From assembly GCA_030532575.1 (NCBI GenBank), contig JAUNKV010000010.1, positions 1-64,000 on the forward strand: DNA of 64,000 nt. The letters are read 5' to 3'. This document shows, in pieces, positions 17,480 to 26,052 of the stretch (the stretch's first letter is position 1; the number at the start of each line of letters is the position of its first letter). Position numbers and translations under genes: made by a program. Origin of the DNA: Propionibacteriaceae bacterium. Its GTDB lineage: Bacteria > Actinomycetota > Actinomycetes > Propionibacteriales > Propionibacteriaceae. A model generated the notes under the pieces. It was not told the origin of the DNA. It saw only the letters and a program-made list of their open reading frames with translations, and ran no database searches.

Positions 17480-17965
17480 GTGGACGAGGTGGACGAGGTC
17501 CTCGCGGCCTGGCAGCGGGAGCTTCCCGAGGTGGTCACCTCACCGCTCGGCATCTGGTCACGGATCACCCGGCTGGCCGGGGTCCTCGACGTGGAACGCA
17601 AACGCTGCTTCGCCGAGCACGGCCTGGAAATCTGGGAGTTCGACGTGCTCTCGGCCCTGCGTCGCGTCGGCCACCCCTACCGGCTCTCACCCGGGCAGCT
17701 GCTCCAGCTCACCCACGTCACCTCCGGCACCATGACCAACCGTGTGGAGCGGCTCCGTGCCCGAGGTCTCGTGCTGCGTGAGTCGGACCCCAACGACGGC
17801 CGGGGGGTCGTGGTGGAGCTGACCCGGGAGGGCCGCCACGCGGTGGACCAGGCCCTGCAGGCCCTGGTCGTCATGGAGGAACAGCTTCTGGCCGACTGGT
17901 CCCCAGCAGACCGCGACACCTTGGCGACGATGCTGCGCAGACTGCTGGCCGACTCCACTGCTTGA
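17480..17965 (+). CDS. MarR-family transcriptional regulator
   Basis: A 161-residue winged-helix protein. The recognition region is L-S-P-G-Q-L-L-Q-L-T-H-V-T-S-G-T-M-T-N-R near residues 70-90, followed by the wing with D-P-N-D-G-R-G-V-V-V-E-L-T, the MarR hallmark. The GTG is taken as start because AGGAGGT lies five bases upstream. It is 24 bases after ispE and may be cotranscribed with it. The regulated genes and ligand are unknown. Confidence 0.88.
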   Translation: MDEVDEVLAAWQRELPEVVTSPLGIWSRITRLAGVLDVERKRCFAEHGLEIWEFDVLSALRRVGHPYRLSPGQLLQLTHVTSGTMTNRVERLRARGLVLRESDPNDGRGVVVELTREGRHAVDQALQALVVMEEQLLADWSPADRDTLATMLRRLLADSTA

Positions 17966-18016
17966 CAGCTCTGCGGCACTCCGAGCCATCTGCCGGGGAG
18001 CCGTTGCTCTCCTGCT

Positions 18017-18034
18017 CTCCCGAGGAGTCGGGAG
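18017..18034. terminator. Short hairpin between convergent MarR and TetR genes
   Basis: CTCCCGA and TCGGGAG form a seven-base perfect stem around a GGAG loop. No T tract follows. It may be a weak terminator serving both strands. Confidence 0.35.
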
Positions 18035-18042
18035 CACTCTGG

Positions 18043-18732
18043 TCAGGTGGTCTCCACACCCTGTCCGTGCCCCCGGCTGCGGTCGAGATGTTCGACCAGC
18101 AGGTGCGGGTCCGGCGTGAGGTGGGCCATGCCGTTCCATGCCAGGTTGATGAGATGCCGCGCCACCACCAGACGGTCCGGTTTACGGGTCTCCAACCACT
18201 GCTGACCCGTCATGGTCACCAGACCCACCAAGGCCTGGGAGTAGAGCGGGGCGAAGTCAGGGTCCAGCCCCAGCCGGGCGAACTCGGAGGCGAGGATGTC
18301 CTCCACCTGCATCGCGATGTCGCTCAGGATGGAGGCGAACGACCCGTTCGGATTCGCCAACGACGAGTCCCGGGACAGGATGCGGAACCCGTCGGGGCAC
18401 GCATCGATGTAGTCCAGCAGGGCCAGTGCCCCGCGCTCAAGGGTCTCGCGGGCCCTGGCTCCCGGCGTGGTCAGTGCGCTGCGGATGGCCGAGTGGAGCC
18501 GGGTGGTCTCCTGCTCCACCACCTCCTGATACGCGCCGTCCTTGCCTCCGAAGTGCTCGTAGACCACCGGTTTGGACACCCCTGCCCGCGCCGCGATCTC
18601 CTCCACCGAGGCTCCCTCGAAGCCACGCTCGGCGAACACCGAACGGGCGGTCAACAGCAGCTGCTCGTGACGCTCTGCGGCGGACAACCGCACCCGGGTG
18701 CGGTTGGGGCGGGCACGGACCGGGGTGGACAT
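18043..18732 (-). CDS. TetR/AcrR-family transcriptional regulator
   Basis: A 229-residue repressor. The N-terminal helix-turn-helix reads S-V-F-A-E-R-G-F-E-G-A-S-V-E-E-I-A, then A-G-V-S-K-P-V-V-Y-E-H-F, near residues 30-65. The C-terminal part is helical and resembles the TetR_C_33-like group found in actinobacteria. It faces no obvious divergent target gene; the next gene, tag, lies upstream in the same direction. Function beyond DNA binding is unknown. Confidence 0.88.
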   Translation of the reverse strand: MSTPVRARPNRTRVRLSAAERHEQLLLTARSVFAERGFEGASVEEIAARAGVSKPVVYEHFGGKDGAYQEVVEQETTRLHSAIRSALTTPGARARETLERGALALLDYIDACPDGFRILSRDSSLANPNGSFASILSDIAMQVEDILASEFARLGLDPDFAPLYSQALVGLVTMTGQQWLETRKPDRLVVARHLINLAWNGMAHLTPDPHLLVEHLDRSRGHGQGVETT

Positions 18733-18808
18733 GGCTCTCAGTCTTGCCGATCCCTGGGGAGTTTCCCAAGCCGGTCCACACGCCGGGCATCACGCACCCC
18801 TCCAGGAA

Positions 18809-19384
18809 TCACCCGTCAGGACGCCATGGGCACCCGGCCAGGTGGTCGTTGACCAGGCCGACCGCCTGGAACGTGGCGTACAGGGTCACCGGGCCCACGA
18901 AACGGAACCCCAGCTTCTTGAGTTGCAGACTCAAGGCCTTTGATCCCGGGGTGTACGACGGGATGTCCGTCACCGACCAAGGGGGCGATGCCCGGGGGAT
19001 GGGGGCGTATTCCCGTAACAGCTCGCCCAACCGCATCCCGTGCCCGTGCAACCGGAGCAGTGCCTGGGCATTGTTGATGGCCGCCCGAATCTTGCGCTCG
19101 TTGCGGATGAGCGCAGGGTCGGCCAGCAGGCGCGCCACATCCTGCTCGCCGTAACCCGCGACGACCCCGGGGTGGAAGTCCTCGAAGGCCCGGCGGAAGG
19201 CCTCTCGCTTCCGCAGGACCGTGATCCAGCTCAGCCCGGCCTGGAATCCCTCCAGGACGATCCGCTCGAACAGTGGGGCCTCATCCGGCTCGTCCGGCAC
19301 AAGGCGGCCCCACTCCTCGTCGTGGTAGCTCTCGTACAGCGGGTCGCCCGTACCGAAACACCGTGTCGGCTGCCTGTCAGACAT
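18809..19384 (-). CDS. tag: DNA-3-methyladenine glycosylase I
   Basis: A 191-residue Tag protein that excises 3-methyladenine from alkylated DNA. The N-terminus R-C-F-G-T-G-D-P-L-Y and YHDEEWG are diagnostic, as is L-E-G-F-Q-A-G-L-S-W near residue 45 with the conserved Glu. The zinc ligands can be followed: Cys near residue 9, His in YHDEEWG, and the H-L-A-G-C pair at the C-terminus. Of two adjacent ATGs the inner one has GAGGAGG five bases upstream. The window also encodes the unrelated Mpg glycosylase at 38.7 kb. Confidence 0.94.
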   Translation of the reverse strand: MSDRQPTRCFGTGDPLYESYHDEEWGRLVPDEPDEAPLFERIVLEGFQAGLSWITVLRKREAFRRAFEDFHPGVVAGYGEQDVARLLADPALIRNERKIRAAINNAQALLRLHGHGMRLGELLREYAPIPRASPPWSVTDIPSYTPGSKALSLQLKKLGFRFVGPVTLYATFQAVGLVNDHLAGCPWRPDG

Positions 19385-19529
19385 CATGACCTCCTCGTTG
19401 GTGAAACAGCCCTCTGCAGACATCATGGGCACGGAAGGTGCGCAATGGTCACGGTGGGGCGAAAATCGGCGGAACTGTGGACAACTCGACCGGAGCGCTA
19501 GACTGGGTCCCGGTCTGAACCCAGGCCGT

Positions 19530-19611
19530 TCCCCGGTTGGTCTTTCGGCAGGGCCCGCCTGACTTTGAATCAGGATCAGCGAAGTAGGTTCGACTCCTAC
19601 CCGGGGAGCCA
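19530..19611 (+). tRNA. tRNA-Gln (anticodon UUG)
   Basis: A seven-base acceptor stem TCCCCGG/CCGGGGA, discriminator G and encoded CCA are present. The anticodon stem CCTGA/TCAGG encloses CTTTGAA, giving anticodon TTG. The T arm is GTAGG/CCTAC around TTCGACT. The D arm can pair GGTC with GGCC. The space between the anticodon and T arms is about nine bases, longer than the usual four or five, and the body is 79 bases without CCA. It sits upstream of glmU, as in other actinobacteria. Confidence 0.85.
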
Positions 19612-19702
19612 GTCGGTGACACGCCGCCTCCTGAACGCCCGGCCCCGGTATTGTTGGCCGGGTGAGGCCCGAACGGGCCAGCCTGCCAGGGAGGAGACCC
19701 AG

Positions 19703-21187
19703 TTGAGCGACCACCTCGAGACCACACCCGATGCAGTCCAGGCAGTGGTGGTTCTCGCCGCAGGCGGGGGCACCCGAATGAAATCCAGACGTTCCAAACT
19801 CCTGCACGAGGTGTGCGGACGCTCCATGCTCAGCTACGCGGTCTCCGCCGCTGCTGCGCTCAACCCCGGCCACCTCGTCGTGGTCGTCGGCCACCAGCGC
19901 GTCCAGGTGGCCGAACACCTCGAATCCCTCAACGAAACCGTCACCACGGCGGTGCAGGACCAGCAGCTCGGCACCGGACACGCCGTCGCCTGCGGCCTGG
20001 CCGGGCTGCCCGAACTCGACGGCGAGGTGGTCGTCACCTACGGCGACGTGCCGCTGCTGACCGGCGAGACCCTGCAGCGCCTCGTCCACACCCACCGCGC
20101 CGAGGGCAACGCCGTCACCGTTCTGACCGCAGAGGTGGACGATCCCACCGGCTACGGCCGCATCATCCGCGTCGAGGGCAGGGTCGTCGGCATCGTTGAG
20201 GACCGCGACGCCGACGAGCGTCAGCGTGCCATCCACGAGATCAACTCCGGCATCTACGTCTTCGATGCCGAAACCCTGCGCACCGCCCTCGGCCAGCTCA
20301 GCACCGACAACGCCCAGGGCGAGCAGTACCTCACCGATGTCCTCCGCTTCGCCCACGACCAGGGCCGAGGAGTCGGTGCGATGGTCACCGGTGACGTGTG
20401 GCAGACCGAGGGGGTCAACGACCGCGTCCAGCTGGCCCGCATGAACGAGGAGCTCAACCGTCGCATCGTCGAGCGCTGGATGCTCGAGGGCGTGACCGTT
20501 GTCGATCCGGGCAGCACCTGGATCGACGTCGATGTGGACCTGGCCCAGGACGTCACCCTGCTTCCCGGCACCATCCTCAAGGGGGCCACCACCATCGGGG
20601 TGGGGGCGACCATCGGGCCGGACACCACATTGGCTGACGTGGAGGTCGGCGTGGATGCCGAGGTCATCCGCAGCCATGCCTCCCTGGCCATCATCGGCGA
20701 CGGCGCCGTCGTCGGCCCGTTCTCCTACCTCAGGCCCGGCACCCAGTTGGGGGGTCAGTCCAAGGTGGGGGCCTTCGTCGAGACGAAGAACGCCATCCTC
20801 GGCCAGGGTGCGAAGGTGCCACACCTGTCCTATGTCGGGGACGCCGTCATCGACGAGGGCAGCAACATCGGCGCGGGCACCATCTTCGCCAACTACGACG
20901 GTGTCAACAAGTCCACCACCCACATCGGCAAGGCGTCGTTCATCGGGTCGAACTCCGTGCTGGTCGCACCCGTGGACATCGCCGACGGGGCCTTCGTCGC
21001 GGCGGGCTCCACCGTCACCGATGACGTGCCCGCAGGGGACCTGGCCGTGGCGCGCGGCCGCCAGCACAACGTCGACGGCTGGGTGGCGAAACGGCGGCCG
21101 GGCTCCAAGGCGGCCCGCGCGGCCGAGGAGAACGACGGCACCGTGCACCCGGCGGTTGCTGAATCACGAGCCAAGCAGAAGGGCTGA
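19703..21187 (+). CDS. glmU: Bifunctional UDP-N-acetylglucosamine pyrophosphorylase / glucosamine-1-phosphate N-acetyltransferase
   Basis: A 494-residue enzyme making UDP-GlcNAc for peptidoglycan and mycothiol. The uridyltransferase half begins with the nucleotide-binding L-A-A-G-G-G-T-R-M near residue 19 and S-K-L-L-H-E; G-T-G-H-A-V and Y-G-D-V-P-L-L follow. The C-terminal half is a left-handed beta helix of hexapeptide repeats carrying the acetyltransferase (P-F-S-Y-L-R-P-G-T, N-Y-D-G-V-N-K). The start is TTG, with AGGGAGGAG seven bases upstream; no ATG or GTG suits better. An acidic/basic C-terminal tail of about 30 residues follows the helix. Confidence 0.95.
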   Translation: MSDHLETTPDAVQAVVVLAAGGGTRMKSRRSKLLHEVCGRSMLSYAVSAAAALNPGHLVVVVGHQRVQVAEHLESLNETVTTAVQDQQLGTGHAVACGLAGLPELDGEVVVTYGDVPLLTGETLQRLVHTHRAEGNAVTVLTAEVDDPTGYGRIIRVEGRVVGIVEDRDADERQRAIHEINSGIYVFDAETLRTALGQLSTDNAQGEQYLTDVLRFAHDQGRGVGAMVTGDVWQTEGVNDRVQLARMNEELNRRIVERWMLEGVTVVDPGSTWIDVDVDLAQDVTLLPGTILKGATTIGVGATIGPDTTLADVEVGVDAEVIRSHASLAIIGDGAVVGPFSYLRPGTQLGGQSKVGAFVETKNAILGQGAKVPHLSYVGDAVIDEGSNIGAGTIFANYDGVNKSTTHIGKASFIGSNSVLVAPVDIADGAFVAAGSTVTDDVPAGDLAVARGRQHNVDGWVAKRRPGSKAARAAEENDGTVHPAVAESRAKQKG

Positions 21188-21196
21188 ACCACCGAG

Positions 21197-22171
21197 ATGA
21201 CCAACCTCACGGCGAACAACAAGCACCTGATGCTGTTCAGCGGGCGCGCCTACCCGGAGCTGGCCGAGGAGGTGGCCGGCACTCTCGGTGTGTCGCTGGT
21301 GCCGACCCGCGCCCTGGCCTATGCCAATTCCGAGATCTACGTCCGTTTCGAGGAGTCGGTGCGCGGCTGTGACGCCTTCGTCATCCAGAGCCACACCGCC
21401 CCGGTCAACGAGTGGATCATGGAGCAGCTCATCATGGTGGACGCCCTGAAACGGGCCTCGGCCAAGCGCATCACCGTGGTCGCGCCGTTCTACCCGTACG
21501 CCAGGCAGGACAAGAAGCATCTGGGCCGGGAACCGATCTCGGCCAGGCTGGTCGCGGACCTGTTCAAGGCGGCCGGGGCTGACCGGATCATGAGCGTGGA
21601 CCTTCATGCCGCCCAGATCCAGGGCTTCTTCGACGGCCCGGTGGATCACCTGTGGGGGCTGCCCGTGCTGGCTGAGTACGTGAAGGCCAACTACGACACC
21701 TCAGACATGACGGTGGTCTCCCCGGATGCCGGGCGGGTTCGGCTGGCCGACATGTGGACCGACCAGCTGGGCTGCCCCCTGGCGATCATCCACAAGCGAC
21801 GCGACCACGAGAAGGCCAACACCGTTGCTGTTCACGAGGTGGTGGGTGAGGTCAAGGACAAGGTGTGCATCCTCGTCGATGACATGATCGACACGGCCGG
21901 AACCATCACCCAGGCGGCGCTGGCCCTGAAGGAACGTGGGGCCCGCCAGGTGATCTGCGCGGCCACCCACGCGGTGTTCTCGGGGCCTGCCGCGGAGCGG
22001 CTGAACGCCTCAGGGATGTCCGAGATCATCGTCACCAATTCCCTGCCCATCCGCACCGAGATTCCGGTGGACAACCTCACGGTGCTGTCCATCGCGCCCC
22101 TGCTCGCGAAGGCCATCAATGCTGTGTTCATGGATGGGTCGGTGACCTCCCTGTTCGACGGGAAGGCTTGA
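21197..22171 (+). CDS. prs: Ribose-phosphate pyrophosphokinase (PRPP synthetase)
   Basis: A 324-residue enzyme forming PRPP from ribose 5-phosphate and ATP, for nucleotide, histidine and NAD synthesis. It has the class I landmarks F-S-G-R-A-Y-P at the N-terminus, the flexible loop Y-P-Y-A-R-Q-D-K-K near residue 95, the V-D-L-H-A-A-Q metal site near 130, and the PRPP loop LVDDMIDTAGT near 228-238. It follows glmU closely, the order seen widely in Gram-positive bacteria. Confidence 0.96.
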   Translation: MTNLTANNKHLMLFSGRAYPELAEEVAGTLGVSLVPTRALAYANSEIYVRFEESVRGCDAFVIQSHTAPVNEWIMEQLIMVDALKRASAKRITVVAPFYPYARQDKKHLGREPISARLVADLFKAAGADRIMSVDLHAAQIQGFFDGPVDHLWGLPVLAEYVKANYDTSDMTVVSPDAGRVRLADMWTDQLGCPLAIIHKRRDHEKANTVAVHEVVGEVKDKVCILVDDMIDTAGTITQAALALKERGARQVICAATHAVFSGPAAERLNASGMSEIIVTNSLPIRTEIPVDNLTVLSIAPLLAKAINAVFMDGSVTSLFDGKA

Positions 22172-22172
22172 G

Positions 22173-23123
22173 ATGACCGTTCGGGGAGTGAACAAGCTGT
22201 GCGTCGTCGGTGCCGGTGCGGTCGGCTCGTCGCTGGCCTACGCCAGCCTCATCAAGGGTGTTGCCCGGGAGGTGGTGCTCCACGACGTCAACGGGCCGAA
22301 AGTTCGGGCCGAGGCACTGGACATGGCCCACGGCAGCCAGTTCATGCCCCAGGTACGGGTTTCCGGCTCGGATGACCTGGAGATCACGCGCGGCTCGGAC
22401 GTCGTGGTCATCACCGCTGGGGCGAAGCAGAAGCCGGGGGAGACCCGGATGGACCTGGCGGCCTCGACGGTGGGGTTGATGAAGAAGGTGGTACCGCCCC
22501 TGGTGGAGCGTTCTCCGGAGGCGATCTTCCTCATGGTGACCAACCCGGTTGATGTCACCACCTATGCGGCGTTGAAGATCAGCGGCCTGCCCCGCAATCA
22601 GCTGTTCGGCTCGGGGACGGTGCTGGACTCCTCCCGGTTGCGCTACCTCGTCGCGGAGGCATGTCAGGTGGCGGTGGGCAATGTCCACGCCTACATCGCG
22701 GGCGAGCACGGAGACTCGGAGATTCCGCTGTGGAGCTCCGCGACCATCGGCGGGGTGCCGCTGCTGGACTGGGCGCGCCAGTACGGGGTGCTGGACGAGG
22801 AGATGCGGGACACCATCGCCGATCAGGTGGTCAACGCCGCCTACGAGGTGATCGCGGGCAAGGGGGCGACGAACCACGCCATCGGTTTGGCCGGAACCCG
22901 GATCATCGAGTCGGTGCTGCGCAACGAGCATCGGGTGCTGCCGGTGTCCAGCCTCGTCGAGGACTGGTACGGCATCACGGATGTCTGCCTGTCGGTGCCC
23001 ACCCTGGTGGACCGGGGTGGGGCGGGAAGGCAGCTGCGCCTGCCGCTGACCGATGGGGAGCTGGGCTGTATGCACGAATCAGCCCAGGCCATCCGCCACA
23101 CCCTCGGCACCTTGGGATTCTGA
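22173..23123 (+). CDS. ldh: L-lactate dehydrogenase
   Basis: A 316-residue NAD-dependent enzyme converting pyruvate to L-lactate. The Rossmann loop is V-G-A-G-A-V-G-S-S near residue 12-20. The active-site loop contains GAKQKPGETR near 83-92; the Gln in it indicates lactate rather than malate dehydrogenase. The catalytic His179 is in GEHGDSE. The ATG starts two bases after the prs stop, so the genes may be co-translated, an unusual coupling of nucleotide synthesis with fermentation. Confidence 0.95.
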   Translation: MTVRGVNKLCVVGAGAVGSSLAYASLIKGVAREVVLHDVNGPKVRAEALDMAHGSQFMPQVRVSGSDDLEITRGSDVVVITAGAKQKPGETRMDLAASTVGLMKKVVPPLVERSPEAIFLMVTNPVDVTTYAALKISGLPRNQLFGSGTVLDSSRLRYLVAEACQVAVGNVHAYIAGEHGDSEIPLWSSATIGGVPLLDWARQYGVLDEEMRDTIADQVVNAAYEVIAGKGATNHAIGLAGTRIIESVLRNEHRVLPVSSLVEDWYGITDVCLSVPTLVDRGGAGRQLRLPLTDGELGCMHESAQAIRHTLGTLGF

Positions 23124-23142
23124 CGGCTCTCTGCTTGGGAGA

Positions 23143-23183
23143 GCGCGGTGAGGGTGCATCTACTGCGGTTGCCTTGATGACCT
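23143..23183. repeat. 41-base intergenic repeat, copy B
   Basis: This copy lies just after ldh. It shares the core ATCTACTGCGGT and most flanking bases with 11915-11955. Both copies are directly downstream of a stop codon on the same strand, which suggests an element inserted in 3' ends or a shared 3'-UTR sequence. Confidence 0.6.
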
Positions 23184-23254
23184 GCCGCACATGTGATCAT
23201 GCTGAATTGTCCGAAAGGAGGACGAGCGTTACAGTAGGCTCCGCCAGTAGAGGA

Positions 23255-23295
23255 ATCCCTCCTGACAAGGCGTGAAGGACGCCTTGGGGAGGGAT
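23255..23295 (+). promoter_or_regulatory. Two-part hairpin in the leader of the first adhesin gene
   Basis: ATCCCTCC (23255-23262) pairs with GGAGGGAT (23288-23295), and inside it AAGGCGT (23267-23273) pairs with ACGCCTT (23279-23285). It ends 18 bases before the GTG start. It could be an ldh terminator or an RNA structure affecting translation of the adhesin gene; there is no T tract. Confidence 0.45.
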
Positions 23296-23313
23296 CACGG
23301 GGAGGGGGACATC

Positions 23314-25848
23314 GTGTGTGCGCGCAATCTGATCCGGCGAGGGTTCCGATTGTGGATCGTGCTGAGTGCACTCGTCATGGTCTGTGTGTCCGCGCTGGTC
23401 GTGGTGGAACCGGCGAACGCCGCACAGAACCCCCGTGTCGTCGTGTCGAACCTGAGCTTCGTCGAGGTGGATCAGGCGGAGCAACCGATTGATGACGCCC
23501 CACTGCGCGTTGGGGAGCAGGTGAAGTTCTCCATGGACTTCGATGCCACCCAGGCAGGGGTGAGGCAGTGGGACTCCTTCACCGTGATCCTTCCCCCGCA
23601 GTTCACCAGCTCCTACCAGGATGCGCCGCTGACGTTGGAGGACTCCGAGAAGGTCGGCGACTGTTCGGTGTTCCACGAATACCCGCCCACCGGGCGTCCT
23701 TACCACGAGGACAGTCCGAGAGTGCTCTGCACCTTCTACCGACTCCCCCAGAGCCAGGAGGTGCGGGGCAGCGTCGAATTCGTACTGCAGGTCGATGACA
23801 TCAGTCAGCTCTCCCAGGGAACGGCCAAGGTGAACGGCTGGCCGCGTCTGGTCCCCTTTCCCTATGACGCCCGCATCCTGCCGCCCGTGCTGGAGCCTGC
23901 CGAGGTGCGTACCTGGACCAAGGAGGAGCTGGACGCCGATGACACGGCGATCGAGTGGCACACCTCGGCCAATGGAGAGTGGCTGAAGCAGAATCTGTCG
24001 AACGGCAAGGCCACCATCGTGGAGCATCTCGGGGCGGGGCACGTGTTCTCCACGGATCCGGCCACGCTCCGGCTGAGTGAGATCTGCACGGATCTGGACG
24101 TCCGGGACGGCAGCAGCGAGGTGGACGTCGCCTTCGGTGATGCCCGGGTGGTCCCGGGTGGCGAAGGGTTCGCCGTCGCGATCACCCCTGCAGTCCAGGG
24201 GCAGGCCGGTCGGATCAGCATGTCCGGTCCCTTCAAGGACGACTGCAACTACGTTGTCCACCACACCACCCACACCACCGATGGTGCCCCCGTGCGCAAG
24301 GGTCATTTCTACGTCAGTGCGGGGCGTTTCGAGGGGAGCGACGCCACCTTCTCGGCCCGCGTCAGCCACACCTACTCGAACCAGCAGTGGGGTGAAACCC
24401 GCGGGGGTCGTGGTTCCTTCGTCCTCACCAAGTACACCGAGGGTGCGGCTCTGCCGGAGGATCAGGAGATCAACGTCGTCGTTGAGTACGAGCGCCCTGA
24501 ACAGGGAGCCGACGGAGGCGATCTCTGGTTGTCCCCGCCGAAGAGCCCGTCTGATTTCATGATCCAGGCGGGTGAGATGTCCCGGTTCGGAGACCTCCCT
24601 GCTGGAGCCACGGTGACCCTGTCCGAGAACACTGCCGCGGTCCAGGCGGTGCCGGGCGGTTCTTGGGCCGCGCCCCGTTTCTCCTCCTCGGATCCCCGGG
24701 TCACCATCCTCGACGGTGGACGCAGGGCCAGTTTCCCCGTGGTGGATCAGAAGGACATTCCCGTTGCCTTGGTCAACACCTGGGTGCCTGATGCGCAGGC
24801 TCCGTTGCGGATCACAGCGCGGACCAACCCGGCTGAGTTGGTCGTGGATCACGAGCTCACCTACGACTGTTCTGCGCCGGGAGGCGACGGCGTCCCCGCG
24901 ACGGGCACGGTGTCGGTCCGCAGTGGGGCAGTGGTCACGGTGGGTTCCTTCCCGGTTGGCACGACCTGCGCGGTCGTCGCGCTCAAGGACGCAGTGGTTG
25001 CGAGGTACGACCTGCTCTCCAAGGACTTCGGGCCCATCGTCCAGATCGCCCAGGGTGAGGAGAACCTGCTGATCGCCAGCGCCACCTATGCCCCCAGGAA
25101 GCTGGTCTCGGTTGGCGACATGGTGTGGTGGGATGCAGATCGTGACGGCCTGCAGTCGCCGGGTGAGGCCCCTGCAGCCGGGGTCGCGGTGACCTTGAAG
25201 GATGCCGACGGCGCAGTGGTGGCAGAGACCCTCACGAACGACTCGGGTCACTACTGGTTCAGGGACCTGACGCCGGGGGCGCGTCATGAGCTGAGCTTCC
25301 AAGCCCCCGAGGGAGCGGCCTGGACCACTCGGGACGTGGGCGGCGATGACGCCCTCGACTCGGATGTCGCCGCCGACGGTGTGCTGACCTTCACTGCCCC
25401 GGCAGCTGGAGCCAACGGCGCGGGGGCCCCGAACCTGACCGACGATCCGAGCCTGGACGCCGGGCTGGTGCGCATCGAACCGGAGCCCGCCCCGGAGCCC
25501 ACGCCGAGTGAGCCCACCCAGCCCACTCCTGATCCGGTGGAGCCGACTCCGGTCCCTGAGCCGGTGGAGCCAACGCCCAGCCCGTTGCCCTCGACGCCGG
25601 TTCCGTCCTCGCCGGAGCCATCTCCTGCCGTCCCGACTCCTTCCCCGACGCTGGCTCCCCCGTCCGAGGTGGTTCCCGCTCCGTCGACCCCGGTGCCCTC
25701 CCCGATGGTCCCGACTTCTGCGGCGCCGACTCCCTCGCGGGTTGTGCCTGCTCCCTCACCGACGGTGGCGATGCCCTCCGCGACAAGGGCCAAACCATCT
25801 GCTCCCAGCAGGCCGCCCAGGCCGGGGCTGCCGAAGACCGGGCGCTGA
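23314..25848 (+). CDS. Secreted adhesin-like protein with DUF5979 and SdrD-B modules, ending at LPKTGR
   Basis: An 844-residue secreted protein. A signal peptide (residues 1 to about 36, ending A-N-A-A-Q) is followed by an Ig-like adhesin region (to about 360), two DUF5979-like modules (starting near 367 and 496), one SdrD-B-like domain (from near 599, S-V-G-D-M-V-W-W-D) and a P/S/T-rich stalk of about 120 residues. The last residues are R-P-G-L-P-K-T-G-R and then the stop. There is no hydrophobic helix or basic tail after the LPXTG-type motif, and no frameshift hides one, because a terminator hairpin follows. The GTG has GGGAGGGGG five bases upstream. It is paralogous to the next gene along most of its length. 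Confidence 0.85.
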   Translation: MCARNLIRRGFRLWIVLSALVMVCVSALVVVEPANAAQNPRVVVSNLSFVEVDQAEQPIDDAPLRVGEQVKFSMDFDATQAGVRQWDSFTVILPPQFTSSYQDAPLTLEDSEKVGDCSVFHEYPPTGRPYHEDSPRVLCTFYRLPQSQEVRGSVEFVLQVDDISQLSQGTAKVNGWPRLVPFPYDARILPPVLEPAEVRTWTKEELDADDTAIEWHTSANGEWLKQNLSNGKATIVEHLGAGHVFSTDPATLRLSEICTDLDVRDGSSEVDVAFGDARVVPGGEGFAVAITPAVQGQAGRISMSGPFKDDCNYVVHHTTHTTDGAPVRKGHFYVSAGRFEGSDATFSARVSHTYSNQQWGETRGGRGSFVLTKYTEGAALPEDQEINVVVEYERPEQGADGGDLWLSPPKSPSDFMIQAGEMSRFGDLPAGATVTLSENTAAVQAVPGGSWAAPRFSSSDPRVTILDGGRRASFPVVDQKDIPVALVNTWVPDAQAPLRITARTNPAELVVDHELTYDCSAPGGDGVPATGTVSVRSGAVVTVGSFPVGTTCAVVALKDAVVARYDLLSKDFGPIVQIAQGEENLLIASATYAPRKLVSVGDMVWWDADRDGLQSPGEAPAAGVAVTLKDADGAVVAETLTNDSGHYWFRDLTPGARHELSFQAPEGAAWTTRDVGGDDALDSDVAADGVLTFTAPAAGANGAGAPNLTDDPSLDAGLVRIEPEPAPEPTPSEPTQPTPDPVEPTPVPEPVEPTPSPLPSTPVPSSPEPSPAVPTPSPTLAPPSEVVPAPSTPVPSPMVPTSAAPTPSRVVPAPSPTVAMPSATRAKPSAPSRPPRPGLPKTGR

Positions 25849-25860
25849 GCAATCGTTGAA

Positions 25861-25904
25861 CAGTGGGGCGGGAACCGAGGATCACCTCGGTTCCCGCCCC
25901 ACTG
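25861..25904 (+). terminator. Strong terminator hairpin after the first adhesin gene
   Basis: Two 20-base arms (25861-25880 and 25885-25904) are perfectly complementary around the loop ATCA. There is no T run, as usual in high-GC actinobacteria. It separates the two paralogous adhesin genes, which therefore probably have separate promoters. The 148 bases that follow contain the AT-richer leader of the second gene. Confidence 0.8.
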
Positions 25905-26052
25905 GTGTCGCTGCGAAAGGCTAGACTTGACGAAAGTGAAGTGCTCAACAGTGCGTCCAACTTTTGGTCAACCTTAACTTTCAGCTAACCTCCTGCAGTC
26001 GCGGGTCACAGTAGCGCCCGCCCCCCGTGGAGGGGTAGCTGAAGGAGAACAG

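Noticed and set aside
18809..21148. A 779-codon reverse-strand frame running across tag, the tRNA and glmU
   Set aside because: Only the last 191 codons (tag) have a ribosome site and family motifs; the rest is antisense to glmU, a high-GC shadow.
25465..25830. Repeat-like CCGACTCC/CCTGAGCC sequence resembling a repeat array
   Set aside because: It is in-frame coding for the P/S/T-rich stalk; units are irregular and there are no spacers, so it is not CRISPR.
25849..26052. A possible frameshifted membrane tail for the LPKTG protein
   Set aside because: The three downstream frames contain no hydrophobic stretch, and a 20-base-pair hairpin begins 13 bases after the stop.
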